DNA of 64,000 nucleotides, taken from positions 2,352,001 to 2,416,000 of the forward strand of contig CP071032.1 of NCBI GenBank assembly GCA_017134815.1. The letters are read 5' to 3'. Below the pieces are notes generated by a model, which was not told where the DNA came from, searched no databases, and saw only the letters and a program-made list of their open reading frames with translations. This DNA is from Lentisphaerota bacterium (GTDB lineage: Bacteria; Verrucomicrobiota; Lentisphaeria; Victivallales; Victivallaceae). A program made the position numbers and the translations under genes. The number at the start of each line of letters is the position of its first letter. The stretch's first letter is position 1. Below, piece by piece: positions 62,982 through 64,000 of the stretch.

Positions 62982-64000
62982 TTATCGACAAAGAGTGAAA
63001 TATCTGATTGTAACATAGATTGATGACGCGATCAGAGAGAAAAGCGTAACCGGTATACCATAGCGCAGAAATTCGCCAAAGGAAATCCGGTGTCCGTTTT
63101 TTTCGGCGATCCCGGTCGTCACCAGATTGGCGGCGGCGCCAACCAGAGTTCCATTGCCACCAAGGCACACTGCCAGAGCCAGTCCCCACCACATCAGCTC
63201 TTTTTCAGCTGGGGTGTTGAAGTTAGGCGAACTGGCCAGAAACATGTAAACGACCGTGACCATGGCCGCGGTAAACGAGACATTGTTCATAAGTGCTGCT
63301 GCTATGCCGCTTACCCACATGACCAGCAGAACAACGGCCAGCACATTCCAGCCCTCTGTCAAAGTCAGCAGCGAGCCGAACTTCTTCATCAGCCCGGCAT
63401 ATTCCGCACCGCTGACTACCGCAAACAGCCCCATGAAAAAAAACAGGGTATTCCACTCTATTTTTTCCAGGGCGTGATCGACGTCCACTTTGCAGACCAG
63501 CAGACCGAGCGCCGCACCGGACATGGCTATCACGCATGGTTGGATATGCAGGGTACCATGAATAAGGAAGCCGATGATCGTGATGATCATGACGATACCG
63601 CCGCGCCGCATATTGCTGTGATCGGTGATGGCGGCTTTTTCGTCAAGTTCCATGATGCGGGCGCGCTGTTCGACGGTGACGCTCATGCGTTTTGAATAAT
63701 AAAACTTCAAACAAACACAGTAGATTGCCAGAATCAGCAGAATAAAGGGCGACAGGTTGATTAGAAAAGCCGCAAAATCCAGGCGGGCTACAGAGCCGAT
63801 AATCAAGTTCGGAGGATCACCGATCAAGGTAGCCGTTCCGCCAATGTTTGAAGCCATGGTTTCAGCCATCAGAAACGGAATTGCCGGAACCCCAAGTTCG
63901 GCGGCAACCAGCAGTGTAACCGGAGCAATAAGCAGAACTGTAGTGACATTGTCCAGAAATGCCGACAGTAAGGCTGTGGCAACAACCAGCAGTATCATCG
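62982..64000 (-). CDS. ArsB/NhaD-type (IT superfamily) permease, 5' end outside window
   Basis: At least 338 residues are seen; the frame is open to the right edge, so the N-terminus is cut. SAFLDNVTTVLLIAPVT and NIGGTATLIGDPPNLIIGS are the first ion-transporter signatures, and MWVSGIAAALMNNVSFTAAMV with GLALAVCLGGNGTLVGAAANLVTTGIA the second, inverted-repeat copy. About eight membrane segments are seen. These motifs fit Na+/H+ antiporters or divalent anion transporters; the ion is not predicted. Confidence 0.85.
   Translation of the reverse strand, partial: MILLVVATALLSAFLDNVTTVLLIAPVTLLVAAELGVPAIPFLMAETMASNIGGTATLIGDPPNLIIGSVARLDFAAFLINLSPFILLILAIYCVCLKFYYSKRMSVTVEQRARIMELDEKAAITDHSNMRRGGIVMIITIIGFLIHGTLHIQPCVIAMSGAALGLLVCKVDVDHALEKIEWNTLFFFMGLFAVVSGAEYAGLMKKFGSLLTLTEGWNVLAVVLLVMWVSGIAAALMNNVSFTAAMVTVVYMFLASSPNFNTPAEKELMWWGLALAVCLGGNGTLVGAAANLVTTGIAEKNGHRISFGEFLRYGIPVTLFSLIASSIYVTIRYFTLCR

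Overview
The window is an ordinary bacterial chromosome segment, moderately AT-rich and densely coding. The gene content suggests a member of the Planctomycetes-Verrucomicrobia-Chlamydiae group, most likely Lentisphaerota. That placement is inference. It rests on a Chlamydia-like V-type ATPase operon (E, DUF2764, A, B, D, I, K), tandem secretin-like proteins, and a pair of related secreted proteins of unknown family. No rRNA, tRNA, CRISPR array, transposase or integrase was recognised.

Layout. Positions 1-7,100 hold the end of a secreted glycosidase-like gene, nadA, a LarA-type nickel racemase and two glycosyltransferases. Positions 7,200-15,900 differ from the rest: genes are spaced by AT-rich gaps of about 1 kb and encode a secreted small protein, a GH32 fructan hydrolase, a eukaryotic-type phospholipase D, a remnant-like small ORF and a protein with a PI3K/HipA-like kinase signature. 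Positions 16,000-28,700 carry RNA-modification genes (ttcA-like, trmO, rlmI), two paralogous DAACS transporters, a CbiM/NikM nickel-cobalt component, an acyl-CoA synthetase, ymdB, nadC, ruvA and an SGNH protein. Positions 28,700-39,750 are a core block: pyk; rpsP-khpA-trmD-rplS-rnhB; thrS-infC-rpmI-rplT-pheS-pheT. Several RNA hairpins lie between and inside these genes. Positions 39,800-43,300 hold two overlapping secretin-like genes. Positions 43,300-50,460 (minus strand) hold a probably Na+-dependent V/A-ATPase. The remainder carries an EF-G paralogue, a PP2C phosphatase, gmd and fcl for GDP-L-fucose, two paralogous exported proteins, aspS, a small membrane-protein ORF, a lipoprotein, a small basic protein, a YigZ protein, a GNAT enzyme and the end of an ArsB/NhaD-type antiporter.

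How the genes fit together. The translation genes form two conserved operons with apparent attenuation or autoregulatory RNA. infC appears to start at an AUC codon placed 8 nt after a strong Shine-Dalgarno sequence, as expected for IF3 autoregulation. NadA and NadC give two steps of de novo NAD synthesis; nadB is not in the window. LarA needs nickel, and a nickel/cobalt transporter component lies about 18 kb away. Gmd, Fcl and the glycosyltransferases point to fucose-containing surface glycans. The most unusual part is the AT-rich 7.2-15.9 kb section, where a eukaryotic-type PLD sits beside a lipid- or protein-kinase-like protein.
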